Positions 1 through 9,484 of a stretch of DNA of 64,000 nucleotides are shown piece by piece. Below the pieces are notes generated by a model. The model searched no databases. It was given only the letters and a program-made list of their open reading frames with translations, and was not told the origin of the DNA. Each line of letters begins with the position of its first letter. The first letter of the stretch is position 1. The position numbers were made by a program, and so were the translations under genes. The DNA is from an uncultured Bacteroides sp. (GTDB lineage Bacteria; Bacteroidota; Bacteroidia; Bacteroidales; Bacteroidaceae), in assembly GCA_958477465.1 (NCBI GenBank), contig CAUEFX010000001.1, forward strand, positions 1 to 64,000, written 5' to 3'.

Positions 1-1813
1 CGCAGGCGTATCCCATCGCTTTATTGCCTTCAGGGTCTTGTTCCGGGGTAAAGCCTTTGGCGGATAATAAGTCCGTGAACTGCTCTTCCTGTTTATTGCA
101 TTTATAGGGTTTTTCCGTCAGGCGCAGATAGGCTTCGGCCATGTCGGCATCTATCTCCTGCTTGCGGTCGGGAGAACCGGCGAGTGCCATGGTGGCGTAA
201 TGTACAGGGATCAACTCTCCTTTTCCATTGGGATGACGTCCGGACATAGAGAGTGGGAAACTCCGCTTGTTGCAATAAAAACGCATGGTAAGCAATACGT
301 TTTTGACAGTCCGGTGAGCCAGCTCGGAGACGGAAAATCCCGTGTGGCTCAGCAGATAAATCATATTGGTGGCTCCGGTCAGTCCGCCTGTGGCATAAGC
401 CGGATAGTTGTTGCAGTGATGATAGGCGGAACCGTCCGCTTTGAAAGCATCGTTCAGCCCTTCGGCCGGCAGGCAACCGTTGTCTACCCAGCGCGAGAAA
501 GACTTCAGGTATTGTACTTTTTCCGGTGTGTCCTCCATAAACAGGATACTGGCGATACGTCCGGTACTGAGGGTATTGAAAAAGTCGATGTCGATACCTG
601 CTGTTTTAGGTTTGTTATATACATCATTTACGGTCGAGTACCAAAGCATTGCTCTTTCGGCTTCTTCCTGCTTGCCCATTTCCTGGAACACCTCTTTCAT
701 CAGAAAGTAGGCGGTAAAGAAAGGGCGGAAGCTATAACCGTAGTGGGTGATGTTACCCAGGCAACTGCCATACGCCACCCCTTGGTCGGTGATATGGTCG
801 TACATTGCCATAAATATCTGTTTGAGTGTTGTTTTGTATTGAGTGTTTATTGTATTATTGTAGGCTACGGCTATTCTGTTCATCAGATTGAAGAAGCTGC
901 TTACTTCCATGTTATTGGCAGATAACATAGCCCCCCCCTTCCAGTCCGGGATGATGCGCTCATAGGCTTCGGCGGCACGTCCGTAAAAAAGCGGGAGTCC
1001 GGATACTTTTCCGTCTTTGTATACAATGCCATAACGTTCGTAGGCCTTACGCAATTCGGCTATGGTCTGTGGAGTGACTTCGCTCGCAGGACAGATGATG
1101 CTCCTCAATCGCTTTTCTATCATTTGGATTTCTTGCTTTTGAGTATCGCTGACGGTTGCTTCCAATGGAATATCCGGAGTCAGTCTGGAATACTTCAAGG
1201 CAAACAGCCAGTGATTGCCGGTCTCTTTATTCACGAACGGCACCTGCAGATCGGCTGTTTGGTAACGATGATCCATTTTGGCTGCGGTGAGCAGGTGATC
1301 GATGTAGATTTCACCGGCTGCTTCGGGGGCTGTGATGCGTATCTCATTCATCCCTTCCTCAGGGATGCCTTGCATGTCTCTCTCATAAGAGACCCAGGCT
1401 GCACGCCACCCCTGAAAGTTCAGTCCGAACGGGAACGAGCTACATGTCTTTCCGTCTTTCAGAAATTCGAATTGAAGGGTTTGTTCGATCGGAGTTTCAT
1501 TGTATATCCATACAACAAAGACAGACAAATACTTGTCTATTCCCGTGGGGTCTTTTTTCTCAAATTTCAAGTCTTTATGAATGACAAGGCTTCCTTTCGG
1601 TTGGAATTTCCACTGAAGAGAGTGTGTCCCGTCTTTATAATGCCGGTCGGAGATGGATAAGTCGGATCCTGTACCGGTAATGAATGAAGGGACTTCTGTC
1701 GATTCGAAGGACAGCAGTCGGTCGTGTTTCACTAATTGGGCCGAAAGTAGAATCGGACAGAATGCCATGACAAGAGTACAAAGACTATTTCTGAGCAGGT
1801 TGTATTTTATCAT
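1..1813 (-). CDS. Polysaccharide lyase family 8 (chondroitin/hyaluronan lyase type), C-terminus beyond window
   Basis: The minus strand is open from an ATG at 1813 to the window edge (604 codons visible, no stop). The first 20 or so residues form a signal peptide ending near LLSAQ, followed by a beta-rich jelly-roll N-domain and then a helical toroid. The PL8 catalytic signature is visible: a His-His-Cys-Asn-Asn-Tyr-Pro-Ala-Tyr run puts a catalytic His at residue 466 and a Tyr at 473, the seven-residue spacing known in chondroitinase ABC, and an SGRHP stretch supplies the Arg further on. Family knowledge: beta-elimination of uronic-acid-containing glycosaminoglycans, giving unsaturated disaccharides, in the periplasm or at the surface. 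It lies 27 nt after the GH29 gene and is the last visible gene of a sulfatase-GH29-PL8 operon. Hyaluronan or xanthan-type specificity cannot be excluded. Confidence 0.88.
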   Translation of the reverse strand, partial: MIKYNLLRNSLCTLVMAFCPILLSAQLVKHDRLLSFESTEVPSFITGTGSDLSISDRHYKDGTHSLQWKFQPKGSLVIHKDLKFEKKDPTGIDKYLSVFVVWIYNETPIEQTLQFEFLKDGKTCSSFPFGLNFQGWRAAWVSYERDMQGIPEEGMNEIRITAPEAAGEIYIDHLLTAAKMDHRYQTADLQVPFVNKETGNHWLFALKYSRLTPDIPLEATVSDTQKQEIQMIEKRLRSIICPASEVTPQTIAELRKAYERYGIVYKDGKVSGLPLFYGRAAEAYERIIPDWKGGAMLSANNMEVSSFFNLMNRIAVAYNNTINTQYKTTLKQIFMAMYDHITDQGVAYGSCLGNITHYGYSFRPFFTAYFLMKEVFQEMGKQEEAERAMLWYSTVNDVYNKPKTAGIDIDFFNTLSTGRIASILFMEDTPEKVQYLKSFSRWVDNGCLPAEGLNDAFKADGSAYHHCNNYPAYATGGLTGATNMIYLLSHTGFSVSELAHRTVKNVLLTMRFYCNKRSFPLSMSGRHPNGKGELIPVHYATMALAGSPDRKQEIDADMAEAYLRLTEKPYKCNKQEEQFTDLLSAKGFTPEQDPEGNKAMGYAC

Positions 1814-1840
1814 ACGGATATGGTTTTTAATGGTAAAAAA

Positions 1841-3673
1841 TTATTTGGTCTTCTGGATGAGTTCTATTCTCATTACCCGGACATTGTTTTCACTTTCACC
1901 TTGAAGGTCTTCTCCGAAAAAGCCGAGTCGGGTAAATGTCCCGATTTTATCGATAGACAGTTCCAGGTTCTGTGTACCTTTTTTCTTGAATGTAACGCTT
2001 CCGATGTTGCTCCAGGTTTCCGGATAAGAATTTTGGCGTACATTAACCAGTTCTCCATCTTTGGTGAGCAGACGGTTTTCGAAGACATTCTTTCCGATTT
2101 TCAGAGTAATGTATGTCCCTTCTGCAAATGATTTTCTCCAGTGACGACTGGTATATAGCTTCACTTCATACTCTCCCGGGGTGTCTACTTCGCATTTTAG
2201 CAATAAACTGCCGGTCTGCGGGTTGAAGTTCTCGGTTGTCCCTCCTTCGGCAAAGGTGATTTTTCCTTTTGAACCGGCCTTGACTGTGCCGGAAGCTGCC
2301 GGAATGGAGATAATCCCTTCGTTCATCAGATTTCTGGTATCTACTTTAAGAGGGGTCGTACAGACGAGTTTGATGACCGGCACTTTTTCATAGTCCAACC
2401 CGTTGGGGAGGTCGATCGTTGGAGATGCACCTCGGTTATTCACAGTAACCGGTTGGCGGGTTGCCAATATCGTGGCTTGCCGGATATCCGAATGCAGACC
2501 TTTTAATTGAATCCGGTTGTTCCGGGGGCATTGTGTCAGGTGCAGGTATAGACTGTTTCCCTTTCGGGTAACATATCCCCAAGGGAAATTATCATTAAAG
2601 GGATTGCCTTCCGTACCGTAAATGGATTCGGAATTGTCTGCCATCCAGTCTCCTACAAACCTTAGAATATCGATGCTCGGTGTCGGTATTGTCCCGTCTG
2701 CCATCGGGCCGATATTGACCATGTAGTTAATGTTGCGGCTTGCCGACTCGATCAAAGAACAGAGGATGTCTTTTTTCCCTTTCCAATGATTGTCATTCTT
2801 TTTATATCCCCAGGTACGGTTTAGAGTGGCTACCATCTCCAAATCAGTGGTGGCTTTACTGCAGGGCATCTCGTTGTCTCCCAACGGTCCGTAGTCTCCT
2901 AAATTGTATCCTACACGTCCGTTGATGATACAGTTCGGCTGTAACTCCCGTACGGCATTGACAAAAGCCTGGCTCTGCTCACGGGTCAGATCGAAAGGAG
3001 TATCATACCATATAACATCGATGTCACCGTAACGTGTCAAAAGTTCACGCACTTGTGGCAGTGCTTTCTGTTGGATATATCTGTCGAGGTTGGGCTTAAC
3101 TTCCTCTTTGGGCTTACCGTAGTGTCCGTCATATTCGTTAGCCATGACGGCTGCGTCCTCTTCATGCCAGTCCTGACGGTGGGAATAGTAGATTCCCACT
3201 TTGATTCCGGCTTTCCGACAGGCAGCAATCAGTTCTTTCAACGGATCTTTGGGATATGGAGTCATCCGTATATTGAAATCACTGACATCACTTGGATAAA
3301 GAGCGAATCCGTCGTGGTGCTTTGCTGTAAAAACAATGTATTTGGTACCTGTCTGTTTGGCTAACGCAACCCACTCTTCCGGATGGTAGTTGAGAAGGGT
3401 GAAGTCTTTGGCCAATTGATTATACTCGCTGTTGGGTATCTTTGCAAAGTTTTGTATCCATTCACCTATACCGTCTATCTCTTTTCCATTCCATTGTCCG
3501 GCAGCTACAGAGTATAATCCCCAATGGATAAATAGTCCGAACCGGGCTTCACGCCACCAGTCGAGCCGGGTCTCTGCTGTTGTGTTATTGGGTTGTGCAA
3601 TAATGAGTTGATTGGAAATGCAACTCAATACAATCAAAAACACAAGCAAATTCTTTTTCAATAGTAAGTTCAT
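1841..3673 (-). CDS. GH29 alpha-L-fucosidase, exported
   Basis: The 610-residue protein has an N-terminal signal peptide (hydrophobic residues 8-25, cleavage near IIAQ). A GH29 TIM barrel follows: WWREARFGLFIHWG near residue 40, FTAKHHDGF near 115, and the strand ending IWYD that places the expected nucleophile at Asp224. A beta-sandwich and a C-terminal jelly-roll ligand-binding-like domain (residues 480-605) complete it. Known role of the family: retaining hydrolysis of alpha-L-fucosyl residues from glycan ends. The gene sits between a sulfatase (32 nt upstream) and a PL8 lyase (27 nt downstream), so it probably removes fucose from the same sulfated substrate, in the periplasm. GH29 subfamily and linkage cannot be read from sequence here. 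Confidence 0.93.
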   Translation of the reverse strand: MNLLLKKNLLVFLIVLSCISNQLIIAQPNNTTAETRLDWWREARFGLFIHWGLYSVAAGQWNGKEIDGIGEWIQNFAKIPNSEYNQLAKDFTLLNYHPEEWVALAKQTGTKYIVFTAKHHDGFALYPSDVSDFNIRMTPYPKDPLKELIAACRKAGIKVGIYYSHRQDWHEEDAAVMANEYDGHYGKPKEEVKPNLDRYIQQKALPQVRELLTRYGDIDVIWYDTPFDLTREQSQAFVNAVRELQPNCIINGRVGYNLGDYGPLGDNEMPCSKATTDLEMVATLNRTWGYKKNDNHWKGKKDILCSLIESASRNINYMVNIGPMADGTIPTPSIDILRFVGDWMADNSESIYGTEGNPFNDNFPWGYVTRKGNSLYLHLTQCPRNNRIQLKGLHSDIRQATILATRQPVTVNNRGASPTIDLPNGLDYEKVPVIKLVCTTPLKVDTRNLMNEGIISIPAASGTVKAGSKGKITFAEGGTTENFNPQTGSLLLKCEVDTPGEYEVKLYTSRHWRKSFAEGTYITLKIGKNVFENRLLTKDGELVNVRQNSYPETWSNIGSVTFKKKGTQNLELSIDKIGTFTRLGFFGEDLQGESENNVRVMRIELIQKTK

Positions 3674-3705
3674 CTTTTTTATAGTAGAATTGAAGATTGG
3701 AAGCT

Positions 3706-5241
3706 CTATTTTTTTACTTCTTCCAACAAGGCGGACAGCTCTTTTGCGATATCCGGATGCTCATTGATAACATTCTGTTTCTCGGCAGGATCGGACGACA
3801 AGTTATATAATTGCGGCTGCCGGTCGTTGCCCAATTCCATCTTTGTCCAATATTCAATGGCCGGACCGTCACTGGGCTCAATGTATTTCCACTGGCCTTT
3901 GATGATGGCGAGTGTATTGTTCAGATTCTGTTGTACCACATATTCGCGGTTGTCTGCTTCCTTACCCAATAATACGTTTAAGTGTTCCTGGCTGTCGGGA
4001 GCTGCTCCTTTGCGAAGAGGTTGTTTCAGTAGGGAAGCAATTGAGGCATAGACGTCAATCTGTGAGAATAGGGCTTGCTGTTTGTTGGGCTTGATACATG
4101 CCGGCCAGCGAACGATGAACGGAATGCGTGTACCGGCTTCGTAGACACTGTATTTACCTCCTCTGTAAATGCCCATCGGGGTGTGGCCGTTTAGCATTTC
4201 AAAAGCCTGATCCTGGTATCCGTCATCGATTACCGGACCGTTGTCACTTGTGAAAATCAACATCGTATTGTCTGCCAGATTCAGGCTGTCCAGTGTATTC
4301 ATGATTTCACCGATTGTCCAATCCAGTTGCAGGATGACATCACCGCGGGTACCCAGTCCGCTCTTTCCGGCAAAGCGGGGGTGGGGGACACGGGGAACAT
4401 GTATATCCTGCGTACCCATATATAGGAAGAAAGGTTCATCCTTATGCTCGGAAATGAATTTCTTGGCTTTGTCGGTGATGACATCGGCAATGTCTTCATC
4501 TTTCCAGAGGGCGGATTTTCCTCCTGTCATCCATCCGATGCGTGGAATTCCGTTAATGATGGTGTTGTTGTGCCCTTGACTGGGTTTGAGAGTGACCAGT
4601 TCGGGGGTTTCTTCACCGGTAGGCCAGTCTCCTACCTTGTGCTCGTAGTTTACTGTTATCGGATCATCCGGATCGAGCCCTACCACACGGCCGTTTTCCA
4701 CAAACACACAAGGTACGCGGTCTACTGTGGCGGGGATTACAAATTCATAATCGAAACCGATATCTTGGGTGTTGGGAGAAATCTGTTTGTTGAAGTCCGT
4801 ACCTCCCTTAGGACCTAATCCTAAGTGCCATTTCCCTACCACTCCGGTGGCATATCCTGCATCTTTCATCATATCGGCCATTGTGACACAAGCCGTGTCG
4901 ATAATCAGCTCGGAATTTCCCGGGGCAATGCCGGTGTTTTCCTGTCGCCAAGGATACATACCGGTCAGTAACCCGAATCGGGAAGGGGTACTGGTTGCAG
5001 ATGTGGCATAGGCATTCGTGAATTGAACGCCTTGGCCGGCCAACCGGTCGATATTGGGAGTACTGATTTTGGTGGCTCCGTAACAACTGAGATCGCCAAT
5101 ACCGAGGTCGTCTGAGAAAATATAGATGATATTAGGCTTTTGTTGTTTGCAACCTTTTGTTCCTTTGTTGTTGGTGTTCCCACAACTACTCATTAAGGTG
5201 ATACCGGATAGCAGGGGCAAAGTGTACAGGATTTGTTTCAT
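3706..5241 (-). CDS. S1-family sulfatase (Ser-type), lipoprotein
   Basis: The start is placed at 5241, because only this ATG opens a lipoprotein signal peptide (MKQILYTLPLL, then LMSSC with Cys20); an upstream ATG at 5328 would add 29 non-signal residues and would lie before the promoter. Length is 511 residues. The formylglycine motif is S84-T-P-S-R88 followed by FGLLTG, so it is a serine-type sulfatase needing the radical-SAM anSME maturase. Metal ligands of the fold are visible in the FSDDLG stretch at 42-47 and in the FTSDNG stretch near residue 330. It removes sulfate esters from glycans at the cell surface or in the periplasm. First gene of the sulfatase-GH29-PL8 operon, transcribed from its own promoter in the gap before the regulator gene. 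Substrate position of the sulfate is not predictable here. Confidence 0.93.
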   Translation of the reverse strand: MKQILYTLPLLSGITLMSSCGNTNNKGTKGCKQQKPNIIYIFSDDLGIGDLSCYGATKISTPNIDRLAGQGVQFTNAYATSATSTPSRFGLLTGMYPWRQENTGIAPGNSELIIDTACVTMADMMKDAGYATGVVGKWHLGLGPKGGTDFNKQISPNTQDIGFDYEFVIPATVDRVPCVFVENGRVVGLDPDDPITVNYEHKVGDWPTGEETPELVTLKPSQGHNNTIINGIPRIGWMTGGKSALWKDEDIADVITDKAKKFISEHKDEPFFLYMGTQDIHVPRVPHPRFAGKSGLGTRGDVILQLDWTIGEIMNTLDSLNLADNTMLIFTSDNGPVIDDGYQDQAFEMLNGHTPMGIYRGGKYSVYEAGTRIPFIVRWPACIKPNKQQALFSQIDVYASIASLLKQPLRKGAAPDSQEHLNVLLGKEADNREYVVQQNLNNTLAIIKGQWKYIEPSDGPAIEYWTKMELGNDRQPQLYNLSSDPAEKQNVINEHPDIAKELSALLEEVKK

Positions 5242-5272
5242 GATCTTTCTTATTAAGAGTTTCTCGATAGTG

Positions 5273-5280
5273 CAAAGATA
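5273..5280 (-). promoter_or_regulatory. -7 promoter element of the sulfatase operon
   Basis: The minus strand reads TATCTTTG, a perfect match to the Bacteroides -7 consensus TAnnTTTG. Transcription would start near 5269 and give a leader of about 28 nt before the sulfatase ATG at 5241. I see no matching TTTG at the -33 distance, which would suit an activator-dependent promoter under the neighbouring hybrid regulator. Confidence 0.55.
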
Positions 5281-5358
5281 ATCCCAAAAAGAAAGAAAAG
5301 GGGGCAATGAAGTCCGGATTATAGGCAAGAAAAGTACATAATAACCACTTATCGCGGC

Positions 5359-8300
5359 CTACTGTTCGTTCTCTTCCTCTTCTTCGCTCTCCTTGCCTTT
5401 CCGGTAACTCATCGGACTGACACCGTACACGTCTTTGAAGCATTTGCTGAAATACCGTGAAGACGAGAATCCTACTTTATCGGAGATTTCCGTAATGTTC
5501 AGTTCCGGATTATTCCGTAACATGATGGCTCCTTTCTTCAGCCGGATTGTAAGGATGAAGTCATTGGGTGTCTGTCCCGTGACGGCCTTTAGTTTACTGA
5601 ACAGGTTTGTCCGTGCCATTCCCATTTCACGGGCAAAGGTGTTTATATTGAAATCCGAGTCATCCAAATGTTTTTCTATAATGACCATGGCACGGTCCAG
5701 CATCTCTTTGTCCATCGGGTTGGTTGCCAGGATTTGTGCAAATGCCTGTGGCTGTTTGGAGAATTTCTCCTGCAGTTGGATACGTGAGTTGACAAGATTG
5801 TTGCAACGGGAAACCAATATATTGATGTTGAAAGGTTTCGTGATATAATCATCTGCACCGATGCGTAACCCTTCTATGGTGTGCTCTACGGCAGTCCGTG
5901 CAGTGAGTAGCACTACGGGGATATGGCAGGTGTTGAATTCTCCCTTTATTTTTTTACACAATTCCGTACCGGACATCCGGGGCATTACCACATCGCTCAA
6001 TACGATATTCGGCATCTCTTTTTCTACCAGCTCCATCGCTTCCACACCATCGGAGGCTGTGATAACCTGATAGAATGTTCGGAAAATATCTGCCAGCATT
6101 TCACGGATGGATGCATCGTCTTCAACAATCAGCATTTTTGCATCTGACGGATGAGACGGAATCACTTCATTATCGAGGGCTGCTTCCGCCATTACAGCGG
6201 CAGTTCCCGCTTGGGGTGTCTCTTGCTGTTGCACGATTTCTTCTTTCAGAGAGATCTGGTCCGGTGTGAAATGCTCTTTACCCAGTTTTAACGAAATGAT
6301 GAAACGGCTGCCTTTGCCGAGTTCGCTCTCTACGGCTATCGTTCCATGATGTAATTCGATGATACCTTTGGTTAAAGCCAGTCCGATGCCGGTTCCTGCA
6401 CCTGCGGTTAAAGAATCGAGTTGCTCGGTCTGATAAAAGCGGTCAAATATCTTGTCGATTTCTGCTGCGTCGATACCTGCCCCCGTGTCTCGTATTTCGA
6501 TAATCGCATTGTCATTCTGCTTTTTTACGGTGATGGAGATGGTATCTTCTGCTTTGGTGTGTTTTAATGCATTGGAAAGTAAGTTGTTGATTACTTTCTG
6601 CATCTGCTTCTGGTCATACCATACTTCAATGTTATCACATTCTTTCTTAAAATTGAAATTTATTTTCTTGCTGCTGGCGTATTCCAGAAACAACAGATAA
6701 TTTTCGTACAGGAAAGACACGATGTTGTGCCTGCTTACCTTGATTTTCATGTGTCCCTGCTCCTGTTTGCGGAAGTCCAGCAACTCACTGATCAATTCCC
6801 GCAACTGCAGGCTGCTTTTATAGATTTTCAGAATCTTATTGTATACGTTGGGTGTAAAGGTCTGTAACTGCAATAAGGTTTCAATCTGCCCCACGATAAG
6901 TGTAAGCGGAGTACGGAACTCATGGGAGATATTGGTAAAGAAACGGAGCTTGGATTGATTCAATGCTTCAAGATCTTCGATGTGCTGTTTCTCGTATTTA
7001 AGAGACTCGCGCAGGCGGATTCTTGAATTATAGACTTGTATGAGGTATATCAGCAAACCACCGATTGATATTGTATAAATAAGATAAGCCCACCAAGTCT
7101 CGTACCAGGGTGGAAGGATGTGAATCGTTAATTTGACATCCTTTATTTCATCCCGTTTCGATTTGATGATGAATGTATAGGTTCCCGGATTTAAATTTGT
7201 ATAGGTAATGATGTTTTGCCGGCGCTGTACATTGTTCCATTCATCGGAGAATCCTTCAAGGCGATAAAGAATCTGATCCCGGTTGGCCGGAATATAATTG
7301 GAAGTGGCATACTCTATACTGAACATGTTTTGATTCGCTTCCAAAGTGATTTCGGGGGTATATAATAAGGCTTTTTGCAGAATTCCGGTCTCATCTCCGG
7401 GGATTACTTCCTTGCCGTTGACAATCAGCCGTGATAAGAGAATGTTGTATGATTTGGGGGTGAAATAGAGATTCTTCTCATAGAAAGAGATCATTCCCTG
7501 TACACCTCCCAGGAACACTTCACCGTCACGGGTTGTGTATAGTGCATTTTCGTTGATTGCGTTTAATGGGAATCCGTTTTCAATGCTGTAATTATAGAAT
7601 GTTTTCTTGTGGATGTCAAATCTGGAGAATCCTTGGTTGGTAATGAGTAACAGACAATTCTTTTCGAAAGACGATTCGCATACCTCATAGATACAATCGC
7701 TGGAAAGCCCGTTCTGCTGCATGTCATAGTTTTCGAAACTATCGGTCTCTTTACGGTATAGGTCGAGCCCGCTACCGGAAGTCGAGAACCATAAGTTACC
7801 TTGGCTATCCTGCATGATACTGTTTATGTTATTGTTACTGATACTGCCGGAAATTTCGGAATCGTGGCGATAATTGGTCAGATGCCCGGTATCGAAACGG
7901 TAACTGTATACCCCTTCTCCGGTTACGGCAACCCACAGGGTACTGTCTTTATCCACAAATAAGTCTGCCACCATTTTGATGGCTCGTCCTTCTTTTGTGT
8001 CCTTAAAAAGCTGCTGGCATATTCCTGTTGCCGGATCAAAAAGGCATACTCCGTTTTGTGTACCGATAATTAACTGGTCCTGATAAGGCGTTATGTCACG
8101 GATGATATCCGAAGGTAATGAGCTCGGGTCATTCTCTTTCATCCGGTATTGAGTGAAGCGGTTGGTGCGTAAATCCAATTTGTTGACTCCTCCCAAATGG
8201 GTGCCGAACCACATTATTTCCGCTTTTTCATCATAATAGATTGCTTTGACATTGTTGTGCGAAATGCTGTTTTTACCTTCTTCATGACGGTACCACCGGA

Positions 8301-9411
8301 AAGTGCCCTCTTCCCTGTTGTAAACATTCACACCACCCCCTTCTGTACATATCCACAGATTTCCGTCCTTGTCTTCTGTCATGCGACCGATAATAGGACT
8401 GCTTAATCCGTCCTTTTCCATATCGGTAGCTTTGTACCGGGTATAGATTTCGTATTCCGGATTGAAATAGTTGACACCTCCGAAGTAAGTGCCGAGCCAT
8501 AAAGTGCCTTGAGCATCTTTCACAATGCACCAGATAGAAGAGTGGGTAAGGCTTTCCGTTCCGTTGTCTGCTACGTAATTGTCAAAGCGTCCGCTACTTT
8601 TATGGTATCGGTTTAAGCCGTTGAATGTACCGATCCAGATGTTACCGCAATTGTCTTCGCAACAACCTCTTACGAAATTCGAAGAAACACTGTTCGGATT
8701 CAGCGGATCATGTCGCATGTTGCTTATCACACCGTCTTTGTCTACGTGGTATAATCCGTATTCCCAGCTTCCTATCCACAGTTCATCTGAGGAATCCTGA
8801 TAGATGCTTGTAATGTTTCCTCTCTCGATGGGGTGAGTGAGGTTTTTATTCTTGTCCAGTTTGTATACACCGCTGTTTTCGGTTCCCATCCATAAATTGC
8901 CTTGATTGTCAATGTGAAGACAGGCGATGGATATATTTTTTCCTGCCAGGTGATAGGACAGGTCAAAGTTCTTCGTCTCTTTGTTGTATACGTAAACTTC
9001 ATCTTTCTTCCCGATAAAAAGCCGCTTGTTGAAATAGATGCTGGTAACATTTCCTTGCAGGAGGGTTGTGAATTTTTGCGTGGTAAGGTCGAATTCGGCA
9101 ACACCTTCCGTACACAATAAAAAGACCTTCCCTTGCTGGTCGCCCGTAATACGGAGGACTGTGTTGCAGAACAAACTGTTCGGGTTATTCTTCTGTAGTT
9201 TAAAAGTCTGGATGTCATTCCCGTTGTAACGGTTCAATCCCTCGCGTGTACCGATCCAGAGTACGCCTTGTTCATCCACATAAAGACTGTTTACAGAAAA
9301 CTGCGACAATCCGTCATCGGTAGTCAGATGATTGAAAATGATGTTCTGCTTTTGGGCAGAAATGACGGTTACATTCAGTATAATTGAAAATAAAAGAATT
9401 AATTTTTTCAC
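5359..9411 (-). CDS. Hybrid two-component system regulator (intact HTCS)
   Basis: This 1350-residue protein combines sensor, kinase, receiver and DNA-binding domains. After a signal peptide (MKKLILLFSIILN) come repeated propeller blades with the WIGT and LWxGT pattern (about residues 25-690), then a Y_Y_Y domain ending PPWYETWWAYL and a transmembrane segment near 775-795. The H-box SHEFRTPL carries His830. N and G boxes of the ATPase follow (NNLLSNALKH, DTGAGID, GTGIGLAL). The receiver has its phospho-acceptor at Asp1140 (LSDVVMPRMSG) and the lysine in ITKPF. An AraC-type helix-turn-helix pair ends the protein (about 1245-1345). Such proteins bind oligosaccharides in the periplasm and activate adjacent polysaccharide loci. 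All catalytic residues are present, unlike the second regulator in this window. Likely target: the sulfatase-GH29-PL8 operon directly downstream. Confidence 0.96.
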   Translation of the reverse strand: MKKLILLFSIILNVTVISAQKQNIIFNHLTTDDGLSQFSVNSLYVDEQGVLWIGTREGLNRYNGNDIQTFKLQKNNPNSLFCNTVLRITGDQQGKVFLLCTEGVAEFDLTTQKFTTLLQGNVTSIYFNKRLFIGKKDEVYVYNKETKNFDLSYHLAGKNISIACLHIDNQGNLWMGTENSGVYKLDKNKNLTHPIERGNITSIYQDSSDELWIGSWEYGLYHVDKDGVISNMRHDPLNPNSVSSNFVRGCCEDNCGNIWIGTFNGLNRYHKSSGRFDNYVADNGTESLTHSSIWCIVKDAQGTLWLGTYFGGVNYFNPEYEIYTRYKATDMEKDGLSSPIIGRMTEDKDGNLWICTEGGGVNVYNREEGTFRWYRHEEGKNSISHNNVKAIYYDEKAEIMWFGTHLGGVNKLDLRTNRFTQYRMKENDPSSLPSDIIRDITPYQDQLIIGTQNGVCLFDPATGICQQLFKDTKEGRAIKMVADLFVDKDSTLWVAVTGEGVYSYRFDTGHLTNYRHDSEISGSISNNNINSIMQDSQGNLWFSTSGSGLDLYRKETDSFENYDMQQNGLSSDCIYEVCESSFEKNCLLLITNQGFSRFDIHKKTFYNYSIENGFPLNAINENALYTTRDGEVFLGGVQGMISFYEKNLYFTPKSYNILLSRLIVNGKEVIPGDETGILQKALLYTPEITLEANQNMFSIEYATSNYIPANRDQILYRLEGFSDEWNNVQRRQNIITYTNLNPGTYTFIIKSKRDEIKDVKLTIHILPPWYETWWAYLIYTISIGGLLIYLIQVYNSRIRLRESLKYEKQHIEDLEALNQSKLRFFTNISHEFRTPLTLIVGQIETLLQLQTFTPNVYNKILKIYKSSLQLRELISELLDFRKQEQGHMKIKVSRHNIVSFLYENYLLFLEYASSKKINFNFKKECDNIEVWYDQKQMQKVINNLLSNALKHTKAEDTISITVKKQNDNAIIEIRDTGAGIDAAEIDKIFDRFYQTEQLDSLTAGAGTGIGLALTKGIIELHHGTIAVESELGKGSRFIISLKLGKEHFTPDQISLKEEIVQQQETPQAGTAAVMAEAALDNEVIPSHPSDAKMLIVEDDASIREMLADIFRTFYQVITASDGVEAMELVEKEMPNIVLSDVVMPRMSGTELCKKIKGEFNTCHIPVVLLTARTAVEHTIEGLRIGADDYITKPFNINILVSRCNNLVNSRIQLQEKFSKQPQAFAQILATNPMDKEMLDRAMVIIEKHLDDSDFNINTFAREMGMARTNLFSKLKAVTGQTPNDFILTIRLKKGAIMLRNNPELNITEISDKVGFSSSRYFSKCFKDVYGVSPMSYRKGKESEEEEENEQ

Positions 9412-9441
9412 TTTTTATCGGGTTTAAGGTGAAACTATTCA

Positions 9442-9458
9442 CAAATATATTACTTTTG
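9442..9458. promoter_or_regulatory. Back-to-back divergent -7 elements
   Basis: The minus-strand element at 9442-9449 reads TATATTTG and the plus-strand element at 9451-9458 reads TACTTTTG. Both fit TAnnTTTG exactly and are separated by one base. They would start transcripts for the hybrid regulator (leader about 27 nt) and the CBM9-like gene (leader about 23 nt). Because each promoter's upstream region overlaps the other's start, simultaneous occupancy by polymerase is unlikely. Confidence 0.55.
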
Positions 9459-9484
9459 TTCGACTTATAGAAATACAAAAAGCT

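Noticed and set aside
200..925. 241-codon open frame on the plus strand
   Set aside because: Antisense to the PL8 lyase, whose catalytic residues are all visible on the minus strand.
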